Of a DNA stretch of 64,000 bases, positions 43,323-52,885 are shown one piece after another. The stretch covers positions 143,835 through 207,834 of the forward strand of contig NZ_BPFA01000004.1 of NCBI RefSeq assembly GCF_019655055.1. Direction: 5' to 3'. A model generated the notes under the pieces. That model saw nothing but the letters and a program-made list of their open reading frames with translations, was not told the origin of the DNA and ran no database searches. Positions within the stretch are counted from its first letter, which is position 1; every line of letters starts with the position of its first letter. The position numbers and the translations under genes are program-made. Origin of the DNA: Shewanella sp. MBTL60-112-B2. Its GTDB lineage: Bacteria; Pseudomonadota; Gammaproteobacteria; Enterobacterales; Shewanellaceae.

Positions 43323-44654
43323 TTATTTTTTTTGGCTAATACTGCTTGTTACTTCATCAAAAATAGACTTTGCATCCACTCGAGCATTGAGCCTGGATAG
43401 CAGTAAATAAATACCTGCTAGCTTACGATGAATAAACAATGCGTCAACGGGAGGTGTGTGCCATTTATCTGCGTCGGTACTCATCTCCATTCCCGCCATT
43501 TTTATACGTTTAGCGAGTGTACTAGAGCCAAAATCATAAGGAGTACTAGCGCGCAAGGGTTCACAAGCTTGATGAAAGATATCTAAGATCAGTGACTTTT
43601 GCTGCGCGCTAATATCTGTTTGAAAAAATCCGATCTGCTGTGCGGCTTGTTCCATTAACTCTCTGTGGTTATCGATGGCAGCAGTCATTAGTTGCAGGTA
43701 ATTTGCAGATAGGTCGCAGGGGATCTCTCGGGTTGCCCCAAAATCAAGTAATACGATTCTTGCTGTTTCCTGCTGATACTGAAAGTTAGCAAAATTCGCA
43801 TCGGTTTGGATTAGTTTAAATTCAAATAACTCTCTAAAAAACAGTCTTAATAGCTCTGTGGCGACGCTGTTTCTTACCGCTTGGTTTAATGTTGCGACTG
43901 ATTCGATACTCTGCGCATCGACAAAGCTCATGACTAAAATGCTTGCACTAGATAGATTGGGGTAGGCCTTAGGGATAATAAAGCTCTGCTCGTTTGCCAT
44001 TAAATCGTTGTAGCGTTCAAGCATGTTAAGTTCAGCTTGATAATTAGCTTCCAAATGGAGCTGTTTCTTGGCTTCATTAAGTAGCCGATCAAATTGCACA
44101 TTTTTAGGAACCAATTTGGCTACCCGTAATAGTGTTGCGATATTGTCAATATCGCTATCAATACTGTCACTGATCCCTGGGTACTGTATTTTTATCGCTA
44201 ATGGCGTGCCATTGGCAAGTATCGCTTTATGTACCTGGCCAATAGAGGCTGCAGCAAAGGGGCGCAGTTCAAAGTGGGAAAAGGGGGATAACCAGTCATC
44301 GCCCCAGTTTTGCTTTAAAATATTCAGTAGTTGCTTGTGAGGCATCACTTTGGCGTCAGATCTTAGCCGAGCTAATAATTCACTTAGTTCTTTTGGCATT
44401 AATTCACCAGAGTCCATAGACAGCATCTGGCCGACTTTCATTGCAGCCCCTCGCATTTGAGCCAATTTTTCAGCAACATGAATTATGTTTTTTGGGGTGA
44501 GCACTAAGTCTTGTAATTTAGGTGATTGCCCCTGACTCAGTTTTCTAGCGCCATCAATAAGCATATTGCCGGCTACTCGAGATGCCAGCCCGCCCAATGA
44601 TGAAAAACGTGACAAGCGGCTTGCAGGTACTTTGGCTGTTTGACGTTTGTTCAT
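43323..44654 (-). CDS. ABC1/UbiB-family atypical kinase
   Basis: 443 residues. The ABC1 family hallmarks are present: KVGQMLSMDSGELMPKELSELLARL (KxGQ motif), AAASIGQVHKAILANGTPLAIKIQYPG (A-rich loop in place of the P loop, catalytic Lys), and QTDANFANF..ARIVLLDFGATREI (catalytic and metal Asp). Family members act as ATPases supporting ubiquinone synthesis (UbiB/COQ8), but non-ubi paralogues like this are common. It is divergent from the LRR-kinase gene, about 200 bases apart if the latter starts at 44852. Confidence 0.9.
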   Translation of the reverse strand: MNKRQTAKVPASRLSRFSSLGGLASRVAGNMLIDGARKLSQGQSPKLQDLVLTPKNIIHVAEKLAQMRGAAMKVGQMLSMDSGELMPKELSELLARLRSDAKVMPHKQLLNILKQNWGDDWLSPFSHFELRPFAAASIGQVHKAILANGTPLAIKIQYPGISDSIDSDIDNIATLLRVAKLVPKNVQFDRLLNEAKKQLHLEANYQAELNMLERYNDLMANEQSFIIPKAYPNLSSASILVMSFVDAQSIESVATLNQAVRNSVATELLRLFFRELFEFKLIQTDANFANFQYQQETARIVLLDFGATREIPCDLSANYLQLMTAAIDNHRELMEQAAQQIGFFQTDISAQQKSLILDIFHQACEPLRASTPYDFGSSTLAKRIKMAGMEMSTDADKWHTPPVDALFIHRKLAGIYLLLSRLNARVDAKSIFDEVTSSISQKK

Positions 44655-44851
44655 TATTAGGCCTTAAACCGAAAGTGGTGAGAGTTAATAACTCAAGTTG
44701 TATTCTAGAACAATACGTTAAAACGCAAATATAGATCATGGCAATGCAGAGGAGCGAGTTGCGTGCATATCATTGTTTCAATCTCTTTCTCTATGAGGGG
44801 GAATCGTATAGTATTGCGCGCTGTTTTTCATCGGCATTTAGGATTAAGATT

Positions 44852-46234
44852 TTGCACACCATCGAGCAGTTAACATCGGGGCAATTAAAGGGAATTAAAC
44901 GGGTACAGATTGCTGAAGGCTTAACCCAGTTTCCAATGGCAATTTTCTCCTTAGCCGATAGCCTAGAAGTACTGGATTTATCAGGCAATAAACTGAGCGA
45001 GTTACCGGATAACTTGAGTGATTTGCATCAATTAAAGATCCTGTTTCTAACCAATAACTGTTTTGAATCAGTTCCTCTGGTGCTTGCTAAGTGCCCTAAG
45101 CTTGAAATGATTAGCTTCAAGTCGAACAGTCTCAAGCAACTTCCTCAAGCTGCACTGCCTGATAATACTCGCTGGCTTATTTTAACCGATAACAAGCTTG
45201 AAACTTTGCCTGAAGATATGGGCAGGTTACATCAATTGCAAAAGTTAGCGCTAGCGGGTAACAAGCTCGCGAGTTTGCCTGAGAGCATGGCTAACTGCAC
45301 AAAGCTTGAGCTTGCGCGCTTATCAGCTAATGATTTTAAGGCGTTGCCAGATTGGTTATTTCAATTACCCCGTTTGAGTTGGTTAGCTGTTGATGGCAGC
45401 CCATTGAATATTGAACCGCAACTGGAAGTTGATGAGTCTGTAAATAATATTGCCTCAATGCCAATTGTGTCTCTTGCTGATATTGAACTGCATGAAGTTA
45501 TTGGCCAAGGTGCATCGGGAGTTATTTACCGAGCTAAATGGCTAAACCAACCGGCGGTGCTTGCTGCGACACCTATTGATATAGCAGTTAAAGTATTCAA
45601 AGGGGAGGTCACTAGCGATGGTTATCCAAAAGATGAATTGGCTAACTGTTTGCAAGCAGGGCAACATACTAACCTGATTAAGGTCGTGGCACAGCTAAAG
45701 CAAGCAGACAAAACAGGTCTTGTGATGGAGCTTATTCCTGCTAATTATCAAAACCTAGGCCTGCCACCTTCGCTCGACACTTGTACGCGAGACACTTTCT
45801 GCGATGCAACTCAATTTGAACTTAAAGCGATATTGCGTATTTTGAAACAGATGGCCTCTGGATTGGCACATTTGCATCAGAATCAGGTTAGTCATGGCGA
45901 CATATACGCCCATAACACCATGTTCAATCGCAATGCTGAGATCCTCTTTGGCGATTTTGGTGCGGCAACGAATTTAAGCCAGCTGCCTTTACTGCAAAGA
46001 GAGGCGATGGAGGCAATAGAAGTGCGAGCCTTAGGATGTCTAATAGAGGATTTAGCCGAGCATTGTTTGCAAAATTCAGCACAAGCCAACCAAGGTATTC
46101 TTACTGGATTATCGACGTTAAAACAGGCGTGTTTACAGCCAAGTTTGGGATTACGTCCATGCTTTAAAGAGGTTGATGATCAGCTACAGCAATTGCTTAA
46201 ACTGCTAGAGACTGAAGTCTGCCAAAACGTTTAG
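44852..46234 (+). CDS. Leucine-rich-repeat protein kinase
   Basis: About 460 residues. N-terminal LRRs (LEVLDLSGNKLSELPDNL, LKILFLTNNCFESVP, TRWLILTDNKLETLPEDM, LQKLALAGNKLASLPESM) are followed by a Ser/Thr kinase-like domain: VIGQGASGVIYRAKW (glycine loop), IAVKVFKG (Lys), HGDIYAHNT (HRD as HGD, Asn retained) and FGDFGAA (DFG). The frame extends to an ATG at 44738, but relatives begin MHT.xQLxSGxL, matching a TTG at 44852 preceded by TTAGGA with 8-nt spacing. This LRR-kinase fusion is known in several gammaproteobacteria; its substrate is unknown. Confidence 0.82.
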   Translation: MHTIEQLTSGQLKGIKRVQIAEGLTQFPMAIFSLADSLEVLDLSGNKLSELPDNLSDLHQLKILFLTNNCFESVPLVLAKCPKLEMISFKSNSLKQLPQAALPDNTRWLILTDNKLETLPEDMGRLHQLQKLALAGNKLASLPESMANCTKLELARLSANDFKALPDWLFQLPRLSWLAVDGSPLNIEPQLEVDESVNNIASMPIVSLADIELHEVIGQGASGVIYRAKWLNQPAVLAATPIDIAVKVFKGEVTSDGYPKDELANCLQAGQHTNLIKVVAQLKQADKTGLVMELIPANYQNLGLPPSLDTCTRDTFCDATQFELKAILRILKQMASGLAHLHQNQVSHGDIYAHNTMFNRNAEILFGDFGAATNLSQLPLLQREAMEAIEVRALGCLIEDLAEHCLQNSAQANQGILTGLSTLKQACLQPSLGLRPCFKEVDDQLQQLLKLLETEVCQNV

Positions 46235-46246
46235 CCGTTAACATAT

Positions 46247-46273
46247 AAACGCCGTCAATTGACGGCGTTTTTG
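46247..46273. terminator. Bidirectional terminator between LRR-kinase and DUF3300 genes
   Basis: AAACGCCGTC-AATT-GACGGCGTTT followed by T's. Confidence 0.9.
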
Positions 46274-46307
46274 TTTGAAAAGTTTGATAGCTTTACTCCG
46301 TCCTTGG

Positions 46308-47687
46308 CTAGTCTTTCCTTGGTTTGTGCTGGCTATTTCTTGTTGGCGCACTCCTTGTTAGCGCATTGTTTCTTGGTGAACTAGCTCTTGGCGAACTGGC
46401 TCTTGGCGAAGGACTGCGAGTCACATGACTACTCGCTTTGTGTTGCGGCTTAGCTGAATAGCTAGGTTGGCTCTGGTGTTTCAGCCTGTTGTTATTACTT
46501 TTATTTACTTTAGGTTGTGCGCTTCTGGCAAAGTGCTGCTTATGGTTCGGCGCGAGTTTATTGCTTTGGCCGCTGTGTTTATTATGTGGCCTTGCGTTTG
46601 TTTTAGAGCTTGGCTTTGAACTTGTATTGAACTGACTGCTCTTAGTCCGCTCAAGTTTGTTTACTCGCATTTGGTTCTTAATGCGCTCAGGGCTTCTAGT
46701 TCGCTCAAGGCTGTTCATACGCTCAAGGCTGTTTCTATGGTTAACATGTTTGCGCTCGTTGCGCTGCAGCGTTTTACTCTGGCTACGGCTTGGGTGGTGA
46801 CTCTTATACTTGTGACGTAACGCATTGTTACTATAAGCCACGCCGCGCCTATGTTGAGGCTTATGGGCCCAGCGCTCGGCACCGTGGCTGGTTACGATAC
46901 GGCCGCGATGACGATATTTATGAGAGTTATGGTGATGCACAACTACCACATGACGCTTGTGCCAATGAAATGCGCTGAAATAATAATTAAAGCTAATATG
47001 CACGCCCGCGCGCCAATAAAAGTGGCCATAGCCAGGTCTTACGTATCCGGGGTAAACCGCCCAATAGATTGGCGGATAGCTATACCAGCGCCAATATCCA
47101 TAAACTGTACGCGGGTCGTAGTAGGGCACATAAACAATCTCTTTTCTCACTGGCTCAATCACTATCTGGTTACTGACGCGAGTGACTTGCATATTATCCA
47201 TCTGCTCAAGGCTATTGGCATCATCGGCCTGTTGCCTTAAGGTTTGGATACTCGCTAAAACTTGCGCTTCATCTTGTAAAAAGGCATCACCAAGAGACTG
47301 GGTCCAATTGAGTTCGTCACTGAGCTTTTGTAGCACATTAGGAAAGGCAATCAGCGCGACAACACTAGGGTCCCAATCTTTATCTTCGGCCTTGGCTATT
47401 TGCGCTTGTGTTGATAAGTGTTGCTTACTTTGTTGCCAGCGATGAGCCTGAACCACTTCAAGCGGATAAGTAGCAGCAATAAGGATATGCGTCAGTAAAC
47501 TATCTGGATACAGTGCAATAGGCGCCAGCATTTGTGCCAGTTGACCTTCGCTGTACTGACTCTCACTATACGCAGAGTACTCTTGGTCATCATCCTGTGC
47601 GTTAGCTGAGGGTGTGGCAATCATCAGCGGTATTGCAATGACAAGTGCGCTGACCAATGAGCAACAGTATTTTTTGAGTCTGTTCAT
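46308..47687 (-). CDS. Secreted DUF3300 protein with basic low-complexity tail
   Basis: 459 residues. Signal peptide, then the DUF3300 core YSEGQLAQMLAPIALYPDSLLTHILIAATYPLEVVQAHRW and VYVPYYDPRTVYGYWRWYSYPPIYW. From about residue 270 the chain is strongly basic and repetitive (LERMNSLERTRSPERIKNQ, SPRASSPRASSPR), rich in Ser, Arg, His, Lys and Asn. Function is unknown; a periplasmic or surface location with nucleic acid or polyanion contact would suit the composition, but that is speculation. Confidence 0.85.
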   Translation of the reverse strand: MNRLKKYCCSLVSALVIAIPLMIATPSANAQDDDQEYSAYSESQYSEGQLAQMLAPIALYPDSLLTHILIAATYPLEVVQAHRWQQSKQHLSTQAQIAKAEDKDWDPSVVALIAFPNVLQKLSDELNWTQSLGDAFLQDEAQVLASIQTLRQQADDANSLEQMDNMQVTRVSNQIVIEPVRKEIVYVPYYDPRTVYGYWRWYSYPPIYWAVYPGYVRPGYGHFYWRAGVHISFNYYFSAFHWHKRHVVVVHHHNSHKYRHRGRIVTSHGAERWAHKPQHRRGVAYSNNALRHKYKSHHPSRSQSKTLQRNERKHVNHRNSLERMNSLERTRSPERIKNQMRVNKLERTKSSQFNTSSKPSSKTNARPHNKHSGQSNKLAPNHKQHFARSAQPKVNKSNNNRLKHQSQPSYSAKPQHKASSHVTRSPSPRASSPRASSPRNNALTRSAPTRNSQHKPRKD

Positions 47688-47826
47688 ATGAACTCCTGAC
47701 CTTTGTATACGATAGCATCAGTATAAAAAAGCCAAGATGAACATAAGCTGAAAGCCCAAAAGCTGTTAGTTTAAATTTGTTAGAATGCGCCGTTAACCAT
47801 AGCGCCGCTAAAATTAGTGCAGTTAA

Positions 47827-49368
47827 TTAGCAATTAAAACGCAACTCGAACTTAGCGCCACCGAGTTTTTTTGAGCGACTAACCACAAGTTGTCCTTGAT
47901 AGCTGTCCACTAAGTCACGCACAATCGCTAGACCTATGCCATGGCCTTGTTGGTAAGAGTCGGCTCGAATTCCACGCTCGAAGATCTCTGAATGCAGTGC
48001 CTCATCGATACCTTTGCCGTCATCTTCAATTTCAATAACCAAATTAGACTCTAGTCGTTTTACGCTTAACAACACTTGGCTGGTTGCAGCCTTACAAGCG
48101 TTATCCAGTAGGTTACCTAATATTTCGGTCAAATCGCTGCTATCGCCTTTAAAGACTGCACTCCTGTCGACATCTTGAGTGATAGCAATGGCAGGTTGGC
48201 AGTATATTTTGGGTAGGTTACGTACGAGTTTATCTGATACTTCAACCACCTCAATGCCTAAGTGCCACGCAGAACCCGCTGCAGATTGAGCACGTTTGAG
48301 CTGGTGGCCGATAATGCGATTGATGTGGCTCACTTGCTCAAAAGATTGCGGGCTCAAATCTTTCTGGCTTTGAATAACTGCTAAGGGCGTTTTAAGGCTA
48401 TGGGCCAAGTCTGCAAGTGCATTGCGATAGCGCTTGCGCTGATTTTGCTCGGTATTGAGCAGCGTGTTGAGCTGTTTTGCTAGGGCACTGAGCTCTGTCG
48501 GGTAGTTGTCATTTAAGTGCTCGGCTTTACCGTTTTCAATCGCTGCTAACTCTTTTTGTAAGCGGGTGAGGGGCTTGAGTGTCCACCACAGCCACAACAT
48601 CTGAATCGAGATCAGGGCAAGCATCAAGATCATTAACCAGCGCCATAGGTGCTGATTAAATTCTTTAACTTGTTGTAGGTAGTCACTCTGATCTTTGATG
48701 ATATAAACCGTGATAGGAAAACGGAGCACTTTCTCCTTGGAGCCATCGTCCGCAGCCTGACGAGTTTCGAAGCTCGCGCTAAAGCCGTAGACTAAATGCG
48801 GCTCGCCGTTTAGCTCGATTTCACTAAATTGTCCCTGACCTTTTGCTGGCAGAGGAAATGTTGCAGAGGTATGAACCGCTGTGGTTATTGCCTCTGTCAG
48901 GTCGATACCAAGTAATGAGTTTGAGCGCCAAGCAACTTTGCGCGCGTTGTTTTTCGAGCCGGCTTGTACTGGCTCAGTTATAGGTTTGGCTTCCACAAAC
49001 TTAGCGTCGAAGTCACTCGCTTGTTGAGAAAACTTATCGGCTACTTGTTGATGTGCTGGGATGGTGATTAAGGCGTACAGACCCGATTGAATCACGTTAA
49101 ACTGATTTTCAAGTAATACTTCGGGCATAAACAGTTGCTGGTTGTCGACTTCGGTAACCGCCAAAATGGAGTAAACGTAGGCTTTTAGCTCTTTGAGCGA
49201 GGCACTCTTTACCTGCAATTTAAAGGCATCGTTAAGGGTTAAACCCACGATAGGCAGTAATACCAAAACCAACAACATGGCACTGACGATGAGCCGCGCC
49301 TTTAACGAGTGCAAGAATGTGGGTAAGCGTTTAAGGCGAATCATGGCGTTATTTTTGGGTATCGTCAT
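47827..49368 (-). CDS. PhoQ-like sensor histidine kinase
   Basis: 513 residues: a membrane helix (about 25-47), a large periplasmic domain (about 50-250), a second helix (about 255-275), HAMP, and a HisKA/HATPase core with LADLAHSLKTPLAVIQSQ (phospho-His; the HSLKTPLAV form is typical of PhoQ), LDNACKAA and DDGKGID. PhoQ-group kinases sense divalent cations, acid or cationic peptides; the typical acidic patch is not obvious here, so the signal is uncertain. Its start overlaps the end of the regulator gene by 20 bases, showing translational coupling. Confidence 0.87.
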   Translation of the reverse strand: MTIPKNNAMIRLKRLPTFLHSLKARLIVSAMLLVLVLLPIVGLTLNDAFKLQVKSASLKELKAYVYSILAVTEVDNQQLFMPEVLLENQFNVIQSGLYALITIPAHQQVADKFSQQASDFDAKFVEAKPITEPVQAGSKNNARKVAWRSNSLLGIDLTEAITTAVHTSATFPLPAKGQGQFSEIELNGEPHLVYGFSASFETRQAADDGSKEKVLRFPITVYIIKDQSDYLQQVKEFNQHLWRWLMILMLALISIQMLWLWWTLKPLTRLQKELAAIENGKAEHLNDNYPTELSALAKQLNTLLNTEQNQRKRYRNALADLAHSLKTPLAVIQSQKDLSPQSFEQVSHINRIIGHQLKRAQSAAGSAWHLGIEVVEVSDKLVRNLPKIYCQPAIAITQDVDRSAVFKGDSSDLTEILGNLLDNACKAATSQVLLSVKRLESNLVIEIEDDGKGIDEALHSEIFERGIRADSYQQGHGIGLAIVRDLVDSYQGQLVVSRSKKLGGAKFELRFNC

Positions 49369-50038
49369 CGAGTGATACCAGACGATATCCTTGCCCTCGT
49401 AGCGTTTCGATAAGGCCTAACTGATTATCGGGATCGAGCTTTTTGCGCAAACGGCGAATAAACACCTCAATCACGTTGGAGTCCAAATCAAAATCTTGAT
49501 CGTAAATGTGCTCTGTTAGCACGGTTTTTGATTTCACTTCACCGATATGCAGCATGAAATATTCAAATAACTTGTACTCAGAGCCGCTCAAGTTAATGAC
49601 CTCGCCAGACTTGGTGATTTCCAAACTGCTGGTATTTAGGCTAAAGGGACCATTACTCACAATTGGGCTAGCCTTTCCAGCCGAGCGACGGATTAAGGCT
49701 TTTAACCTAGCGACCAGCTCTTCTGGGTGAAAGGGTTTGGTGAGGTAATCATCGGCGCCAGCATCTAGACCCTCGACCTTATCTTGCCAACTATCACGTG
49801 CGGTCAAAATCAGAATAGGAAAGCCAATATCTAGGGCTCTAAGCTTTGTGATGAGGGCGATGCCATCAAGCTTAGGCAAGCCGACATCGATAATCGCTGC
49901 ATCGTAATTGTATTCACGACCTTGAAACAGACCTATTTCACCGTCATTGGCGGTGTCGACGGTGTAATTAGCCTCGATGAGGTGTTGTTTAAGATTAGAT
50001 TGCAGCTCTAAATCATCTTCAACTAATAACAATCTCAT
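49349..50038 (-). CDS. PhoP-like response regulator
   Basis: 229 residues: a receiver domain with acceptor D51 (AAIIDVGLPKLDG), ILTARDSWQDKVEGLDAGADDYLTKPFHPEELVARLKALIRRS, and a winged-helix OmpR-type effector (SNVIEVFIRRLRKKLD, RGQGYRLVS). Linker and spacing match PhoP/QseB-group regulators. It is the middle gene of a minus-strand set: PepSY protein, regulator, kinase. Tight coupling to the kinase marks it as the cognate partner. Confidence 0.92.
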   Translation of the reverse strand: MRLLLVEDDLELQSNLKQHLIEANYTVDTANDGEIGLFQGREYNYDAAIIDVGLPKLDGIALITKLRALDIGFPILILTARDSWQDKVEGLDAGADDYLTKPFHPEELVARLKALIRRSAGKASPIVSNGPFSLNTSSLEITKSGEVINLSGSEYKLFEYFMLHIGEVKSKTVLTEHIYDQDFDLDSNVIEVFIRRLRKKLDPDNQLGLIETLRGQGYRLVSLDDDTQK

Positions 50039-50108
50039 GGTCTAGATCCTTGTTGTTCGGCGGGTGATTAAAACTGGTGATTTAAATATTGAAAGCCATT
50101 GCCTAAAG

Positions 50109-50435
50109 CTAGTTTCGAGAAACTCGACCGGTTTTGGCATCGACACTGACATAAAAAACCACACCGTCGTTGGATAGTAGCTTGACGCTATAACCTGGGT
50201 TGCCATTAACACGACTGGACTGAACCTTGAGCACCTTGCCGCGATACTGTCTCTTTGCCAACTGTACTGCTTGCTCTTTACTACGAACCTTTAATTTCTG
50301 TTTCTGCTGCTGGTTACTATTGGCCTTCATAGCGACCGACATCATAGATGTAACGGCATGCACACTACTCGCCGCAGCAGGCTGTGCAGTGAATAGTGAG
50401 ACAGAGAGCAATATAAGAAATAAAGCAGTTTTCAT
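50109..50435 (-). CDS. Small periplasmic PepSY-domain protein
   Basis: About 108 residues: signal peptide (MKTALFLILLSVSLFTAQPAAA), a Gln/Lys-rich linker, and one PepSY domain (SKEQAVQLAKRQYRGKVLKVQSSRVNGNPGYSVKLLSNDGVVFYVSVDAKTGRVSRN). PepSY proteins often accompany PhoPQ-type two-component systems and are thought to modulate the sensor or proteases in the periplasm. It lies 70 bases upstream of the regulator gene. The frame opens at TTG (50447) but ATG at 50435 gives a better signal peptide. Confidence 0.85.
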   Translation of the reverse strand: MKTALFLILLSVSLFTAQPAAASSVHAVTSMMSVAMKANSNQQQKQKLKVRSKEQAVQLAKRQYRGKVLKVQSSRVNGNPGYSVKLLSNDGVVFYVSVDAKTGRVSRN

Positions 50436-50731
50436 TAAAGGTACCAAAGGGTTGAGATACAGCCAGTTTAAAAGATCCTATTCGATTAGTCATTATCTTG
50501 CCAATCCTAAAGCTAAGGCTTAGATGTGGCTCAGATATGTCAAGGTCTAGATAAGTATAAGGCGAGAACAATCCTGTCGATGCCAAGTTAGGGCATAGAT
50601 ATACATAAGGTTAGATGAACACTCGCTGAATGTTGCCCAGCTAGGGACGAGCTCGAACGTCATTTAATCGCCGTATGGCGACAAAGACTGGTTGTTACTT
50701 TGGGCAAATGGTGACTTTTTCGCTAAAGTGG

Positions 50732-50790
50732 TTTCAATGGCCTGCGGCCGCGCATGTGCAGACACTTCTGAGACACGCTGCAAGTACGTC
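50732..50790. repeat. Left arm of an imperfect inverted repeat
   Basis: Its reverse complement matches 51708-51768: ACTTGCxGCGTGTC, then AGTGTCTGCACATxCGC, then GCAGGC.ATTGA.A. The arms are about 920 bases apart and enclose one small gene. Confidence 0.75.
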
Positions 50791-50880
50791 CCTGTAAGCT
50801 CTACGATGGCATCCATGCCATCAAAGGCCTCAGACGTATCTACACCTAATTAGAAAAGCACAATTTTTGACATTGGAAAT

Positions 50881-50898
50881 TATGGCTGTCCTATCTTT
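50881..50898. repeat. 18-base motif shared with the right end of the window
   Basis: TATGGCTGTCCTATCTTT occurs here and at 63905-63922 in the same orientation, the latter just beyond the start of a REP-associated transposase gene. Confidence 0.7.
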
Positions 50899-51014
50899 TC
50901 CATTACGACCCCATGACAGCTAACGCTCACAATAACAGGCAAATAATGCTTGGCTATAATTTTGGAATGCAGTGACAAAAGCCAAGCAGTATTTGTCCTT
51001 GTTGATTTATCTCG

Positions 51015-51338
51015 TTAGATGTTTTTACGACTGATGACATTGACAATTAGCGTTTTATTGTTGAGTAATAATTCAACAGATTCGGCCGATTTTAAACTAT
51101 TTTTTTCTTCCGAAGACTTTTGTGTTAATTGGCCATCAGCCAAATATGTAATTTTGTTAATTGCTTGAGGTGTTAATTTATTTTCATTGAAATAATTTAC
51201 AAGCAGATCACTCATTGAATTCAGTTTTAGCTCTTTTATAGAACTGTCACTGTATTTCGTAACTCCGTTTGTTAATTCCTTTGCACTTAAATTTGTACAG
51301 ATTCCTATAAAAAAAATCGATAAGATTAATTTTTTCAT
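51015..51338 (-). CDS. Small exported hypothetical protein
   Basis: 107 residues: a signal peptide (MKKLILSIFFIGICTNLSA) and a short Lys/Ser/Asn-rich mature part (VTKYSDSSIKELKLNSMSDLLVNYFNENKLTPQAINKITYLADG). A good AAAGGAG ribosome site precedes the ATG. I do not recognise a family. The gene is more AT-rich than its neighbours and sits between the arms of an inverted repeat, so it may have arrived by transfer. Confidence 0.6.
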   Translation of the reverse strand: MKKLILSIFFIGICTNLSAKELTNGVTKYSDSSIKELKLNSMSDLLVNYFNENKLTPQAINKITYLADGQLTQKSSEEKNSLKSAESVELLLNNKTLIVNVISRKNI

Positions 51339-51922
51339 TTCGAGCTCCTTTCGTCTTTATTGTAAATCGAGTTATTAAGTAAATCTTTTACAACTAACAG
51401 CTTATTATCCTGCTTCTCGGATAAATCCTTGCACGTTATTAATCCACATCAAATTAGCAACGTAGCTCATTGATGTAAAGTGGTTAGCATAAAAGGGTAA
51501 GAGCGAATTAGCGACAGGTAATAAACGAACCTTATAGTAATGACTCCAAATCATCAGGATAATGATTGTCTAATTAAGTGAAGATACGGCCGTGACCGTC
51601 CATGATCTGGTGAGAGATAACGAAGTTATCAAGCTATCGAACGAGAGGCAGGATGCCGAACTGGCTTTTTAGCTGGGACGCTATTCGTCATGGCCGAGCC
51701 TCCAAGGAAGGACTTGCTGCGTGTCACTGCAGTGTCTGCACATACGCCCGTTGCAGGCGATTGATAGCCATGAAGCTACCGGTTCAAACATATCAATTGG
51801 TCACACCAAACAAAAAATGTAATCAGCCTTCATTCGAAGGCTGGCCAATTTTTAACGTTCAGCTTGTGTTCACACTCAATGGACTCTAATGGCCTCATTA
51901 AGAATGAATATTCGAGGTGAAG
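51339..51922. other. Intergenic region with right arm of repeat
   Basis: About 580 bases. The right arm of the inverted repeat lies at 51708-51768. The open frame 51653-51889 overlaps it and has cysteine-rich, non-protein-like composition, so it is not called. A promoter for the downstream anchor-H gene should lie between 51770 and 51922. Confidence 0.5.
51708..51768. repeat. Right arm of an imperfect inverted repeat
   Basis: Inverted relative to 50732-50790, about 60 bases with roughly three quarters of positions identical by eye. Confidence 0.75.
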
Positions 51923-52885
51923 ATGAACACAAAACAAAATCATACAACTCATACAACTCATACAAGTGAGCAAAAGTGCGCCTTGGCGCTATTAGCCCGA
52001 TTTGCACTGTTAATACTGCCAATGACAGTAATGCAGTCAGCGAGTGCCAGTTCGGAGCTCAATTTACTTTCGCAGCCGCAAAGCACCTCTGTTGCGCAAA
52101 TCGTTGCCAGTGATGAGCAACGTTCTCAAACTGCTCAAGCCACTAATACTTTATCTGAGCTACAAATCAACAAGCTCGAACAGCAGCGGCTGAAGCAAAC
52201 AGAGCTGCAGTCGCAGCAAATAAAAGGCAGGGCAAGCGTAGAACAGGCTGCCAGTGAACCACTTACTCGTGAACAAATCATTCAGTCTCATATCGACAAG
52301 GCTATGCAGGCAAATCAGGACTTAGCAAAGAGCGGTTCGGTTAAGCAATTTGCAAATGGTATCTATCGTGATTTTTATATCTACGATGCCTATAGCCGAT
52401 TATTTGTCGATAACGATTACGACGGTTTTTACCAAACTTTTAGTGTGACCTTTGACGCCGATGTCGAGGGATATTATGCCAATGAGCGCGCCAATGTATT
52501 TGCCGAACTGTACCTAAGTCGCAATGGCGGTCCATGGGAGCATTATTACACCACTGACATTTTCACTATCTTTGGTAATGCTACAGACGATGACTTTGAG
52601 GTATTAACCACGCTGGAGTCTGGTTACCGAACCGATCATTACGATGTGCTCATCGATCTCTATGAGGTGGGGTATGGCGATATCGTAACAACGGTAAGCT
52701 CAAACGATTTCGACAGCTTATATGCATTGCCGCTGGAGAGCAGCGATAGAGACGATGTCTACATTGAAGAGGATTACCATGGTGGTAGCGTGTCACTTGC
52801 AATGTTGTTAATACTACTGGCACTGCTATGTTACCGAAACGCCGTTGTGCTGAAAACGGGTTATGACTCAACTGATTTTAAATAG
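51923..52885 (+). CDS. Choice-of-anchor H family protein with GlyGly-CTERM tail
   Basis: About 320 residues. A signal region (ALLARFALLILPMTVMQSASA) follows a His/Thr-rich start made by a 9-base repeat (HTTHTTHTS). The middle part is helical and Gln-rich; then a beta domain with acidic repeats (YIYDAYSRLFVDNDYDGFYQTFSVTFDADVEGYYANERANVFAELYLSRNGG) typical of choice-of-anchor H proteins. The end, GGSVSLAMLLILLALLCYRN, is a GlyGly-CTERM signal, cut by rhombosortase after outer-membrane export by type II secretion. ATG 51923 with GAGGTGA is preferred to GTG 51917. Confidence 0.8.
   Translation: MNTKQNHTTHTTHTSEQKCALALLARFALLILPMTVMQSASASSELNLLSQPQSTSVAQIVASDEQRSQTAQATNTLSELQINKLEQQRLKQTELQSQQIKGRASVEQAASEPLTREQIIQSHIDKAMQANQDLAKSGSVKQFANGIYRDFYIYDAYSRLFVDNDYDGFYQTFSVTFDADVEGYYANERANVFAELYLSRNGGPWEHYYTTDIFTIFGNATDDDFEVLTTLESGYRTDHYDVLIDLYEVGYGDIVTTVSSNDFDSLYALPLESSDRDDVYIEEDYHGGSVSLAMLLILLALLCYRNAVVLKTGYDSTDFK

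Larger units (their letters stand above)
50436..51014. other. Intergenic region upstream of the PepSY operon with repeat material
   Basis: About 580 bases. It holds the operon promoter, one arm of an inverted repeat (50732-50790), a perfect palindrome GATGGCAT-CC-ATGCCATC (50805-50822), and an 18-base sequence repeated beside the transposase at the right end of the window (50881-50898). I see no gene. Confidence 0.6.

Noticed and set aside
51653..51889. 78-codon frame before the anchor-H gene
   Set aside because: It overlaps the repeat arm and is rich in Cys and Trp; not protein-like.
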